A stretch of DNA of 56,833 nucleotides, from contig JAJEJB010000002.1 of the NCBI GenBank assembly GCA_022828135.1, positions 1 through 56,833 of the forward strand, in the 5' to 3' direction. Below, piece after piece: positions 44,816 to 52,817 of the stretch; the stretch's first letter is position 1; each line of letters begins with the position of its first letter. This stretch comes from Acidimicrobiia bacterium. Lineage in GTDB: Bacteria > Actinomycetota > Acidimicrobiia > Acidimicrobiales > Aldehydirespiratoraceae. The notes under the pieces are model-generated. The model made no database searches, was not told the origin of the DNA, and saw only the letters and a program-made list of their open reading frames with translations. Position numbers and translations under genes: made by a program.

Positions 44816-46489
44816 TCAATCCGACTGGTTGCGGCGTTGCCAGATGATCCTGCGGGCGGGCTGGAGCAGCAGGTGGGCCTCGGCGATGCCGCGCCGGTAG
44901 GCGACCACCGTGTACACGCCCACGGCGCACGCGGCCGCCATGGGGGCCGACAGGAGCAGGGGCCACCCGCCGATCAGGAGCTTGAGCGCGGCGGTCGCGG
45001 CGAAGGCCACCGCCGCGGCCGCCGTCGGAGCACCCAGAGCCGAGCGGACTGCCTCTTCGGTGCGGAGCCGCCGGGCGAGCAGAACGATCTCGATCCAGGC
45101 CGCGACGGCCGACCCCAGAGCCAGCCCGACTGCGCCCAGCCGCACCACATCGCCCAGCGCTCGCTCGGCTTCGGGCAAGGCCCATGCCAGTCCGATGCCC
45201 TCGGCGGCGCTGAGCAGCCGGTCACCGCTCACCACGACGCGGTCGAGGGGGAACATGACGACCATGCCGACCGCCGCGGCCACCGCCACGCGGACCGCCG
45301 CGATCCCGGCCGGGCCGGCCGTGTCCCCCCGGGCGTAGCAGACGTTCTGCAGCACCCGGCTCAGGCCGGTGGCCGGCAGTCCGAGCGCGTAGGCCCCCAC
45401 CACGAACCACACCAGCACGGTGTCGGCCTCCGAGAACACGCCGCCCTGGAACAGCAGACCCACCACCAGGTCGCCGGCCGCGATGTACACCGCGGCGGCC
45501 AGCAGCATCCAGAAGGCGACCTTGCGCATGGCGGACCGGGAACGGGTGGCCAGCGCGACCGGATCGTCCGCCTGCCGCGACATCTCCGGCAGTTCGGCGG
45601 CGGCCACGCTCATGGCGAACAGGCTCACGGGAAGCATGTAGAGGATCTGGCCCCGGTACAGGGCCGCCATGGCGCCCGTGGCGAGCAGCGACGCCAGCAC
45701 CAGGTCGACGTACGCCGACACCTGCACCACGCCGCGCCCCAGAACAGCGGGACCGAACCGGCGCCGGATCTCCCGCAGTCCGGCATGGCCCCGCATCCAT
45801 CGCAGCCGCAGCCCCCGGGCCAGGCGCAAGGTGAGCGGCAGTTGCACCAGCAACTGGGCCAGCCCGCCACCGGCCACGCCCCAGGCCAGGGCCCGGGCCA
45901 CCCCGTCGAGGTCGAAGGCCAGGATCCAGGCCACCACCAGCGCCCCGACCTGCACTGCGTTCCACAGAACCGGGGCCGCGTACGACACGAAGAAGCGCCG
46001 GTGGCTGTTGAGCACCCCGAGGCACCACGCCGACAGCACCGCGAACCCGGTGCCCAGCGCGGTGATGCGCACCAGCGAGACGGCCAGATCGAAACGGTCG
46101 TCCGTCAGCCCGGGTGCCAGCACGAACGTGATGGGACGAGCCAGCGTGACGATCAGGGCAACCGAGAGCCCCACAACGGTCATGAGCGCGGCGGCCACCG
46201 CTCCGGCCACCTGGCCGGGGTCGGTGCCGCTGTCCTCGTCGCGGGCACCCTCGTCGAGCAGCCGGCTGTACACGGGCACGAAACTGGCTGAGAGCACGCC
46301 CTCTCCGAGCAGGTTCTGGAGCATGTTCGGAATGCGCATCGCCACTGCGAAGGCGTCTCCGGCCGCGGTGTTTCCCAGCAGGCGGGAAGCGACCGTCTCG
46401 CGTCCCAGGCCGGCCAAGCGGCTGGCCGCAATTCCCAGTGCCACCATTACCGAGCCCGAAGCCCGGCGAGGCCGCTTCGGCTCACTCAC
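44816..46489 (-). CDS. murJ: Lipid II flippase MurJ (MviN)
   Basis: 557 residues with about 14 membrane segments. SRLAGLGRETVASRLLG and LGEGVLSASFVPVYSRLLDE are the MurJ N-terminal signatures with the substrate-binding Arg region. The C-terminal kinase-homology domain found in mycobacterial MviN is absent. GTG start at 46489, 66 nt from the divergent proA. Confidence 0.93.
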   Translation of the reverse strand: MSEPKRPRRASGSVMVALGIAASRLAGLGRETVASRLLGNTAAGDAFAVAMRIPNMLQNLLGEGVLSASFVPVYSRLLDEGARDEDSGTDPGQVAGAVAAALMTVVGLSVALIVTLARPITFVLAPGLTDDRFDLAVSLVRITALGTGFAVLSAWCLGVLNSHRRFFVSYAAPVLWNAVQVGALVVAWILAFDLDGVARALAWGVAGGGLAQLLVQLPLTLRLARGLRLRWMRGHAGLREIRRRFGPAVLGRGVVQVSAYVDLVLASLLATGAMAALYRGQILYMLPVSLFAMSVAAAELPEMSRQADDPVALATRSRSAMRKVAFWMLLAAAVYIAAGDLVVGLLFQGGVFSEADTVLVWFVVGAYALGLPATGLSRVLQNVCYARGDTAGPAGIAAVRVAVAAAVGMVVMFPLDRVVVSGDRLLSAAEGIGLAWALPEAERALGDVVRLGAVGLALGSAVAAWIEIVLLARRLRTEEAVRSALGAPTAAAAVAFAATAALKLLIGGWPLLLSAPMAAACAVGVYTVVAYRRGIAEAHLLLQPARRIIWQRRNQSD

Positions 46490-46543
46490 TGCTATGGGAT
46501 TCCATCACGCACGCCCGGAGCGAGGCTAGTCGCGCCGTCCCTA

Positions 46544-46549
46544 TAGCCT
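46544..46549 (+). promoter_or_regulatory. -10 box of proA (leaderless type)
   Basis: TAGCCT followed by 6 nt and the ATG at 46556. Confidence 0.55.
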
Positions 46550-46555
46550 GAGACG

Positions 46556-47863
46556 ATGAGCAGCGCTGCAACCACCGTCATGCCGTCCGCCGCGCCCGCC
46601 ACCGAGTCCGTACCCGCGCCCCCGCCGACGCCGGTAGCTGAGTTGGCTGCCCGGGCCAAGGCTGCTTCCAGGGCGATGGCCACGGCATCCACTGCGGTCA
46701 AGGACGCCGCCCTGCACGCGGCGGCCGACCTGCTGGTGACCCGAGCCGACCAGATCTGCGCGGCCAACGCCATCGACGTCGAGCGGGCCATCGCCGGCGG
46801 CACGCCGGCTCCGCTCGTCGACCGCCTCCGGCTGTCGAGCGCCCGGATCGACGCCATGGCCGGCGGGCTAAGGCAGATAGCGGCCCGGCCCGATCCGGTG
46901 GGCGAGGTGGCCGACGGCTGGGTGAGGCCCAACGGGCTGCGCATCGAGAGGCTGCGGGTTCCCCTGGGCGTGGTGGCCATCATCTACGAGAGCCGTCCCA
47001 ACGTCACCTCGGATGCGGCCGGCCTCTGTCTCAAGTCGGGCAACGCCGCCTTCCTGCGGGGGTCGTCGTCGGCCATCCAGTCCAATCTGGCCATCGCGGC
47101 CGCCATCCGCGAGGCCATCTCGTCGGCCGGCCTGCCCGCCGACGGGCTCGTCCTGGTGGAGGACACCTCGCGGGCCGCGGCAGTGGAGTTCATGCAGCAG
47201 AACGACTACGTCGACTGCCTGATCCCCCGGGGCGGGCCGTCGCTGCTCGAGTCGGTGATCGAGCACGCCACCGTGCCTGTGGTCATCGACGGGGCGGGCA
47301 ACTGCCACGCCTACGTGGACGCCTCTGCCGACCTCGACGCCGCCCTGAACATCGTCGTCAACGGCAAGACCCAGCGACCGGGGGTGTGCAACGCTCTGGA
47401 GTCGCTGGTGGTCCACTCCGCAGTGGCGGCAGAGTTCCTGCCCCGGGCTGCAGCCGCGCTGGTTGGCGTCGAGCTGCTCGGCGACCAGCGGGCCCGCCAG
47501 GCCGTGCCGTCGATGGGGGAGGCGACCGCCGCCGACCACGCCACCGAGTTCCTGGACCTGAAGATGTCGGTGAGGGTCGTGGACACTCTCGACGAGGCCA
47601 TCGCCCATGTGAACGACAACGGATCAGGCCACTCCGAGACCATCATCACCTCTGATCTTGCGGCGGCCGACCGGTTCACCAAGCAGGTCGACGCCGCGGC
47701 GGTGCTCGTCAACGCCTCCACCCGATTCGTGGACGGCGAGGAGTTCGGGTTCGGGGCCGAGATCGGCATCAGCACCCAGAAGCTCCACGCTCGCGGCCCC
47801 ATGGGGCTCGACCAGCTCACCACCCTCAAGTTCGTCGTGCGCGGCGAAGGCCACGTCCGCTGA
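46556..47863 (+). CDS. proA: Gamma-glutamyl phosphate reductase
   Basis: 435 residues. Second step of proline synthesis. The catalytic Cys is in TQRPGVCNALES; PLGVVAIIYESRPNVTSD and LCLKSGNAAFLRGSS are the NADP-binding blocks. It is separated from proB by pspA and murJ on the other strand and is transcribed from its own promoter. Confidence 0.96.
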   Translation: MSSAATTVMPSAAPATESVPAPPPTPVAELAARAKAASRAMATASTAVKDAALHAAADLLVTRADQICAANAIDVERAIAGGTPAPLVDRLRLSSARIDAMAGGLRQIAARPDPVGEVADGWVRPNGLRIERLRVPLGVVAIIYESRPNVTSDAAGLCLKSGNAAFLRGSSSAIQSNLAIAAAIREAISSAGLPADGLVLVEDTSRAAAVEFMQQNDYVDCLIPRGGPSLLESVIEHATVPVVIDGAGNCHAYVDASADLDAALNIVVNGKTQRPGVCNALESLVVHSAVAAEFLPRAAAALVGVELLGDQRARQAVPSMGEATAADHATEFLDLKMSVRVVDTLDEAIAHVNDNGSGHSETIITSDLAAADRFTKQVDAAAVLVNASTRFVDGEEFGFGAEIGISTQKLHARGPMGLDQLTTLKFVVRGEGHVR

Positions 47864-47872
47864 CCGGTCGCC

Positions 47873-48754
47873 ATGTCGCATCGCTTCACTGACGTCGACG
47901 CGGTCCGACAGGACCTCCACAAGGTCGACTACCTCTGCGACTCCGGTCTGGCCGGGGTCGTCTACCTGGCCGACCGGCTCGACAAGCCCGTGCTCGTCGA
48001 GGGTCCGGCCGGAACCGGCAAGACCCAGCTGGCCAAGAGCGTGGCCGAGATGACGGGCAGCCGCCTGATCCGCCTGCAGTGCTATGAGGGCCTCGACGAG
48101 GCCAAGGCGCTGTACGAGTGGAACTACAAGAAGCAGCTGCTGCGGATCCAGACCGAGCGCGACGCGGACGTGGGCTGGGACGAGGTCTCAGACGACATCT
48201 TCTCCGACGAGTTCCTGCTGACCCGGCCCCTGCTGGAGGCCATCAGGGCCGTCGAGCCGATCGTGCTACTGATCGACGAGGTCGACCGGGTGGAGGTCGA
48301 GACCGAGGCCCTGCTGCTGGAGATCCTCAGCGAGTACCAGGTCTCGATCCCGGAGTTGGGCACCATGGAGGCGCTGCAGGTGCCGCTGGTGTTCCTGACC
48401 TCCAACAACACCCGCGAGCTGAGCGAGGCCCTCAAGCGGCGCTGCCTGTATCTCCACATCGACTACCCGACGATGGAGCGGGAGAAGGAGATCGTGCTGG
48501 CCAAGGTTCCCGACATAGCCGAGAACCTGGCCGACCAGGTGGCCCGGGTGGTCCGCTCCATCCGCCGGCTGGAACTGAAGAAGCCGCCGTCGGTGTCGGA
48601 GACCCTCGACTGGGCCCGCACGCTGGTCCTGCTGGGCGTGCAGCACATCGACGCCGACGTGGCGGCCGAGACAGTGAACATTCTGCTGAAGTACCAGAGC
48701 GACATCGCCAAGGCGAACAAGGAACTGGCGACCGTCGAAGGCATCGAGCCCTAA
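47873..48754 (+). CDS. MoxR family AAA+ ATPase
   Basis: 293 residues. Walker A is VEGPAGTGKTQLAKS, Walker B VLLIDEVDRVE, and sensor 1 LTSNNTRELSEALKRRC. MoxR/CoxD ATPases act as chaperones that mature metal enzymes, together with a VWA partner. The VWA gene follows after 32 nt, so the pair is intact. Confidence 0.92.
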   Translation: MSHRFTDVDAVRQDLHKVDYLCDSGLAGVVYLADRLDKPVLVEGPAGTGKTQLAKSVAEMTGSRLIRLQCYEGLDEAKALYEWNYKKQLLRIQTERDADVGWDEVSDDIFSDEFLLTRPLLEAIRAVEPIVLLIDEVDRVEVETEALLLEILSEYQVSIPELGTMEALQVPLVFLTSNNTRELSEALKRRCLYLHIDYPTMEREKEIVLAKVPDIAENLADQVARVVRSIRRLELKKPPSVSETLDWARTLVLLGVQHIDADVAAETVNILLKYQSDIAKANKELATVEGIEP

Positions 48755-48786
48755 CTCGGGTACCCGGCGGGTTGGGGGACTGGGCA

Positions 48787-50256
48787 ATGGCCGCCACCGA
48801 CACCGGCCTGCCCGAACTCCCGGTCGAGGCGGGGGACCCCCTCCTGGACCTTCTCAACGGCTTCATCGCTGAGCTGCGGGCTGTCGGCATTCCGGCCAGC
48901 CTCACCGAGAACCTCGATGCCATGGAAGCCGTGAAGCACGTCCCCATCACCGATCGCGAGACCTTCAAGTACGCCCTGGCGGCCACTCTGGTGAAGAACC
49001 AGGCCCACTGGAAGGCCTTCGAGACCGTCTTCGAGGTGTACTTCTCCCTGCGGGGCGCCCAGTACGAGATCGCCGCGGAGGATCTCGACGAGGCCGACGA
49101 GGCCGACGGCGAGATCCGGGCCGAGGGCGACCGGGGCTCCGGTGGTGACATGCTCAGCCCCGAGGAGCTGGCCGAGATGCTCTACCGGGCGCTGATGCGG
49201 GGCGACTCCGAGATGCTCCGCGCCGCGGCCCGCGAGGCGGTGCGCCGGTACGCGGGGATGGAGCCGGGCCGTCCCGTCGGAGGCACGTACTACCTGTACC
49301 GCACCCTGCGGAATCTCGACCTGGAAGGTGTGCTGGAGCGTCTCATGGACGCGGAACAGCACACCGAGGGCGACGTCGACGACTTCGACCTGCGCTTGAG
49401 ACGCGACGAGTTCGAGCTGCGCATCGCCGAGCTCAAGCGCCAGATCGAGGCCGAGATCCGGCGACGGCTGGTGGCCGACCGGGGCGTCGAGGCCATGGCC
49501 AAGACCCTGCGCAAGCCGCTGCCGTCGGACATCGACTTCATGCACGCCTCCCGCGAGGAGATGGCCAGCCTGCGCAAGGCCATCTACCCGCTGACCCGCA
49601 AGCTGGCCGCCAGGCTGGTCCGCAAGCGCCGCCACGGACGGGCGGGACCGCTCGACTTCCGCTCGACCGTGCGGCATTCGCTGTCGTACGGGGGCGTGCC
49701 GGTGGAGCCGAAGTTCCGCCACCCGCGGCCCCACAAGCCCGACATCATGGTGGTGGCCGACGTGTCGGGCTCGGTGGCCGCCTTCGCCCGGTTCACGCTG
49801 CACCTGGTGTACGCCATCTCGAGCCAGTTCTCCAAGGTGCGCTCGTTCGTGTTCATCGACGGGCTCGACGAGGTGACCAGCTTCTTCGAGGGCACCGACG
49901 ACATCGCGGAGGCGGTGCACCGGGTCAACACCGAGGCCGACGTGGTGTGGGTGGACGGCCACTCCGACTACGGCCACGCCCTCGGCGTGTTCTGGGACAA
50001 CTACGCCGAAGACGTCGGTCCCCGCACCACGGTGCTGATCCTCGGCGACGCCCGCAACAACTACCACGCACCCGAGAGCTGGATCATCAAGGCCCTTCAG
50101 CAGAAGGCCCGCCACGTGTTCTGGCTCAACCCCGAGCCCCGCAGCTACTGGGACACCGGCGACTCGATCGTGGGGGAGTACGCCCCCCACTGCGACGGCG
50201 TGTTCGAGGTGCGCAACCTGCGACAGTTGGAAGCCTTCGTAGACCGCCTGGCCTAG
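48787..50256 (+). CDS. CoxE-like VWA domain protein
   Basis: 489 residues. The C-terminal von Willebrand factor A domain has the MIDAS motif DVSGS in VVADVSGSVAAFARF, and later metal-site residues in LGDARNNYHAP. The N-terminal half is helical and charged. It pairs with the MoxR ATPase as CoxD-CoxE do in CO dehydrogenase clusters, but no CO dehydrogenase genes are in the window, so its client is unknown. Confidence 0.9.
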   Translation: MAATDTGLPELPVEAGDPLLDLLNGFIAELRAVGIPASLTENLDAMEAVKHVPITDRETFKYALAATLVKNQAHWKAFETVFEVYFSLRGAQYEIAAEDLDEADEADGEIRAEGDRGSGGDMLSPEELAEMLYRALMRGDSEMLRAAAREAVRRYAGMEPGRPVGGTYYLYRTLRNLDLEGVLERLMDAEQHTEGDVDDFDLRLRRDEFELRIAELKRQIEAEIRRRLVADRGVEAMAKTLRKPLPSDIDFMHASREEMASLRKAIYPLTRKLAARLVRKRRHGRAGPLDFRSTVRHSLSYGGVPVEPKFRHPRPHKPDIMVVADVSGSVAAFARFTLHLVYAISSQFSKVRSFVFIDGLDEVTSFFEGTDDIAEAVHRVNTEADVVWVDGHSDYGHALGVFWDNYAEDVGPRTTVLILGDARNNYHAPESWIIKALQQKARHVFWLNPEPRSYWDTGDSIVGEYAPHCDGVFEVRNLRQLEAFVDRLA

Positions 50257-50295
50257 AGGCCGAGCGAACAGGCGGGACAACGTGGCCCATACGGC

Positions 50296-50343
50296 GCGAG
50301 GCCGTGGCTCGAGCGGCCCGTGAGCGCAGCGAACAAGAGCGGG
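50296..50343 (+). repeat. Dispersed 48-bp repeat, copy 2
   Basis: 46 of 48 positions match 38158-38205. This copy lies in the non-coding gap 50257-50452 and directly precedes the accessory island. Nothing else is seen in that gap apart from the vapB promoter. Confidence 0.75.
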
Positions 50344-50439
50344 GACGACACCGCTTCGACGCGACAGGCTCTCACCGCTTGCTCCTAGCCTCGCGGCCCC
50401 GGGGCCGGCACCCGAAGTCACCGGCCGCACAGGGTGTGG

Positions 50440-50453
50440 TATGCTCACGCATA
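50440..50453 (+). promoter_or_regulatory. -10 box and short inverted repeat before vapB
   Basis: TATGCT (50440-50445) lies 7 nt before ATG 50453. TATGC-N4-GCATA overlaps the box and the start codon and could be an autoregulatory site. Confidence 0.5.
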
Positions 50454-50695
50454 TGCGAACAACCATAATCCTGCCTGATGCTCTGGGCGAACGGGCCAAG
50501 CGGGCTGCGGCAGAGCGCGGCTGCACGTTCACCGCCCTTGTCTCGGAGGGCCTGACCCTGGTGCTGCGCCGATCCGAGGAGCGCGAACCGCCCGCGGAGC
50601 TGCCCCGCTACGGCACCGGCGAGGGTCGTCTGCTCCTCGACCTCACTGACAGGGCGGCCGTGGCCGAGGCCCTGGACGCCGACGGGCTGCGATGA
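50453..50695 (+). CDS. vapB: VapB-type antitoxin
   Basis: 80 residues. RTTIILPDALGERAKRAAAE is a ribbon-helix-helix N-terminus and the acidic tail would bind the toxin. ATG 50453 is chosen from the -10 spacing. Overlaps the toxin by ATGA. Confidence 0.8.
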   Translation: MRTTIILPDALGERAKRAAAERGCTFTALVSEGLTLVLRRSEEREPPAELPRYGTGEGRLLLDLTDRAAVAEALDADGLR

Positions 50696-51129
50696 TCCTT
50701 CCCGATGTCAACACCCTCGTCTACGCGTTCCACCGCGACTCGGTGGCGCACGACGGGTACGCCCGATGGCTCAACTCGGCGACGGCCGGCGCAGAGCCCG
50801 TATTGCTCGCCGATGTGGTGCTGACCGGTTTCCTGCGGATCGTCACCAACCGGAGGATCTTCACCGAGCCGGCGCCCGCAGCCGAGGCGCTGGCCTTCGT
50901 GGACGCACTGCGCGCCTCCCGTGCCGCTGTGGCGCTGCCGCCCACCGAGTCGGCCTGGCGCCAGTTCGCTCGTTTCCTCGACCGTGATCCGTACCTGGTC
51001 GGCAACCTCATTCCCGACGCTTGGATCGCCGCGTTGGCGGTGACCGCCGGAGCCCGGGTCGCCACCGCGGACTCCGGCTTCGCACGGTTCGACGGACTGT
51101 CCCACTTCGATCCTGCCCGACCGGCGTAG
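50692..51129 (+). CDS. vapC: VapC-type PIN domain toxin
   Basis: 145 residues. PIN acidic residues: Asp in MILPDVNTLVYAF, a following conserved position in LLADVVLTGFLRI, Asp in LIPDAWIAALAV and Asp in ATADSGFARF. LADVVLTGFLRIVTNRRIF is typical of the mycobacterial-type TA subgroup. It ends 11 nt before the restriction-modification gene and overlaps that gene's promoter. Confidence 0.88.
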   Translation: MILPDVNTLVYAFHRDSVAHDGYARWLNSATAGAEPVLLADVVLTGFLRIVTNRRIFTEPAPAAEALAFVDALRASRAAVALPPTESAWRQFARFLDRDPYLVGNLIPDAWIAALAVTAGARVATADSGFARFDGLSHFDPARPA

Positions 51130-51132
51130 GCT
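51127..51132 (+). promoter_or_regulatory. -10 box of the restriction-modification gene (leaderless type)
   Basis: TAGGCT overlaps the vapC stop codon and is followed by 8 nt and GTG 51141. Confidence 0.55.
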
Positions 51133-51140
51133 GCGGCGCT

Positions 51141-52817
51141 GTGACCGGCGCGGGCTCATCCGATCTGTCAGGTCAGGGCATGCTGCTGGAGCCGGCGGTG
51201 ATGAAGGCACTGCGGACACGCGGCTACTCCCCCCAGGATCGGGGCCGGATGTTCGAGCGGCTGCTGAAGGCCGCGTTCAAGGCCCATCCCGGCGAGTACG
51301 GCCCGCAGCGCTTCAAGGAGGTGTGGCTCTGGCAGGAGTGGCCCGAGCGGGAGCGGCTCGGGTACGGCGTCGACGTGGGCGTCGACCTGGTCGCGTCGTT
51401 GACCGAGGCGTGGGGCGGTGGCCTGTGCGCTGTCCAGGCGAAGCTGCACGACCCCGCCAAGATCGTCTCGAAGTCCGATGTGGACTCGTTCCTGTCGGCG
51501 TCCGGCACCGGATGGTGCCAGGCGCGGCTGCTGGTGGTGACCGCGCCGCTGGGGCCGAACGCGGCGCTGATGGTGAAGCAGGCGCAGCCCCGCTGCGAGG
51601 TGCTGGACGGCGCGCAGCTCGACGAGTGGCCTGTTGACTGGGCGGCGTTCCTCGACAAGCCGGAGGAGTTGCGGTTCGCGGCGGTGCGCCATGAGCCCAT
51701 GCCTTATCAGGCCGAGGCGGTCGATGCGGTGGTGTCGGGGCTCGCGGAGCGCGACCGGGGCAAGTTGATCCTGCCGTGCGGTACCGGCAAGTCGGCGGTG
51801 GCGCTGTGGATCGCCGAGCAGATGGCGGGCGCCGGTGGCAGCGTGCTGTACCTGGTGCCGTCGATCGCGCTGATGGGCCAGACGATGCGCGAGTGGGCGG
51901 CCCAGCGCGACCCTCAGATCCCGCACCGCTACATCGGGGTGTGCTCAGACACCCGGGCCGGGCGCAACGACGAGGATGCCGACATCGCCGAGTTGGCGAT
52001 GCCGGTCACCACCGACCCCGAGCGGGTGGCCGAAGCGCTGGCCGGCGCCGGGCCGGGCGCGATGACGGTGGTGTTCTGCACCTATCAGTCGCTGGAGGTG
52101 ATCGAGCAGGCCCAGCAGACGGCCGCTGGCGACCCGAGGTCCGATCCCGGCGACCTCGATCAGCGGCAAGGCCCGCATGTGAAGCCGATGGTTGCTGGCG
52201 ACGGCCGCGGCACGGCGCTGGCGGGCTTCGACCTGGCGCTGTGCGACGAGGCGCACCGCACCACCGGGGTGCATGAGGCCGAGGCGGGCAGCCACTTCAC
52301 GCTCATCCACGACCCGGATCGCATCGCCGCGGCCAAGCGCCTGTACATGACGGCCACGCCGCGGGTGTACACCGACCGGGTGCGGGCCAGCGCGAGCGAG
52401 CAGAGCCGCGACTTCGACGTGTTCTCCATGGACGACGAGGCCGCCTACGGCCCGGAGCTGTACCGGATGAGCTTCGGCTCGGCCGTCGAGCAGGGCCATC
52501 TCAGCGACTACGAGGTGCTGGTGATCGCAGTGTCGGAGCTGCACGTTGCCAGCACCCTGGGCGCCGATGTGCTGAACCTGCCCGACGAGGCCGAATCGCT
52601 CGCGGGGGGGGGCGTGGACGAGGAGCGCGCGTCACGATGCGCGATGCCGTCAAGTTCGTGGGGTGCTGGGACGCGCTGGCCGACCCGAGCACCCGCTCCC
52701 CGCACGGCCGCACCACCGGCGCGGTGCCACCCAGCGGTCCGAGCGCCCGCCGGGCCATCGCGTTCACCAACACGATCAAGCGCTCGCAGCTCGTTGAGGG
52801 GCACTGGAACCGCATAG
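51141..52817 (+). CDS. Type ISP-like restriction-modification enzyme, N-terminal part (nuclease and helicase), frame-broken
   Basis: First part of a single very large enzyme. Near residues 60-130 is an Mrr-like nuclease domain, with GVDVGVDLVAS and CAVQAKLHDP giving the D…QxK pattern. A superfamily 2 helicase follows: motif I LPCGTGKSAVAL (about residue 210), motif II CDEAHRTTG (about 368), motif III MTATPRVY (about 403). The true frame is left at the G9 tract 52604-52612, so the last 70 residues to 52817 are an out-of-frame tail rich in Ala, Pro and Arg. With one more G it joins the next feature without a stop. The same architecture is found in LlaGI and LlaBIII, which translocate and cut after recognition. 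Confidence 0.85.
   Translation: MTGAGSSDLSGQGMLLEPAVMKALRTRGYSPQDRGRMFERLLKAAFKAHPGEYGPQRFKEVWLWQEWPERERLGYGVDVGVDLVASLTEAWGGGLCAVQAKLHDPAKIVSKSDVDSFLSASGTGWCQARLLVVTAPLGPNAALMVKQAQPRCEVLDGAQLDEWPVDWAAFLDKPEELRFAAVRHEPMPYQAEAVDAVVSGLAERDRGKLILPCGTGKSAVALWIAEQMAGAGGSVLYLVPSIALMGQTMREWAAQRDPQIPHRYIGVCSDTRAGRNDEDADIAELAMPVTTDPERVAEALAGAGPGAMTVVFCTYQSLEVIEQAQQTAAGDPRSDPGDLDQRQGPHVKPMVAGDGRGTALAGFDLALCDEAHRTTGVHEAEAGSHFTLIHDPDRIAAAKRLYMTATPRVYTDRVRASASEQSRDFDVFSMDDEAAYGPELYRMSFGSAVEQGHLSDYEVLVIAVSELHVASTLGADVLNLPDEAESLAGGGVDEERASRCAMPSSSWGAGTRWPTRAPAPRTAAPPARCHPAVRAPAGPSRSPTRSSARSSLRGTGTA
52604..52612 (+). repeat. G9 tract, probable on/off switch of the restriction-modification gene
   Basis: Nine G in a row, exactly where the reading frame breaks. 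G10 or G7 would join the helicase to the methyltransferase part; G9 as read terminates at 52817. I saw only one other G or C tract this long in the window, at 55871-55879 in the same gene. Confidence 0.8.
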
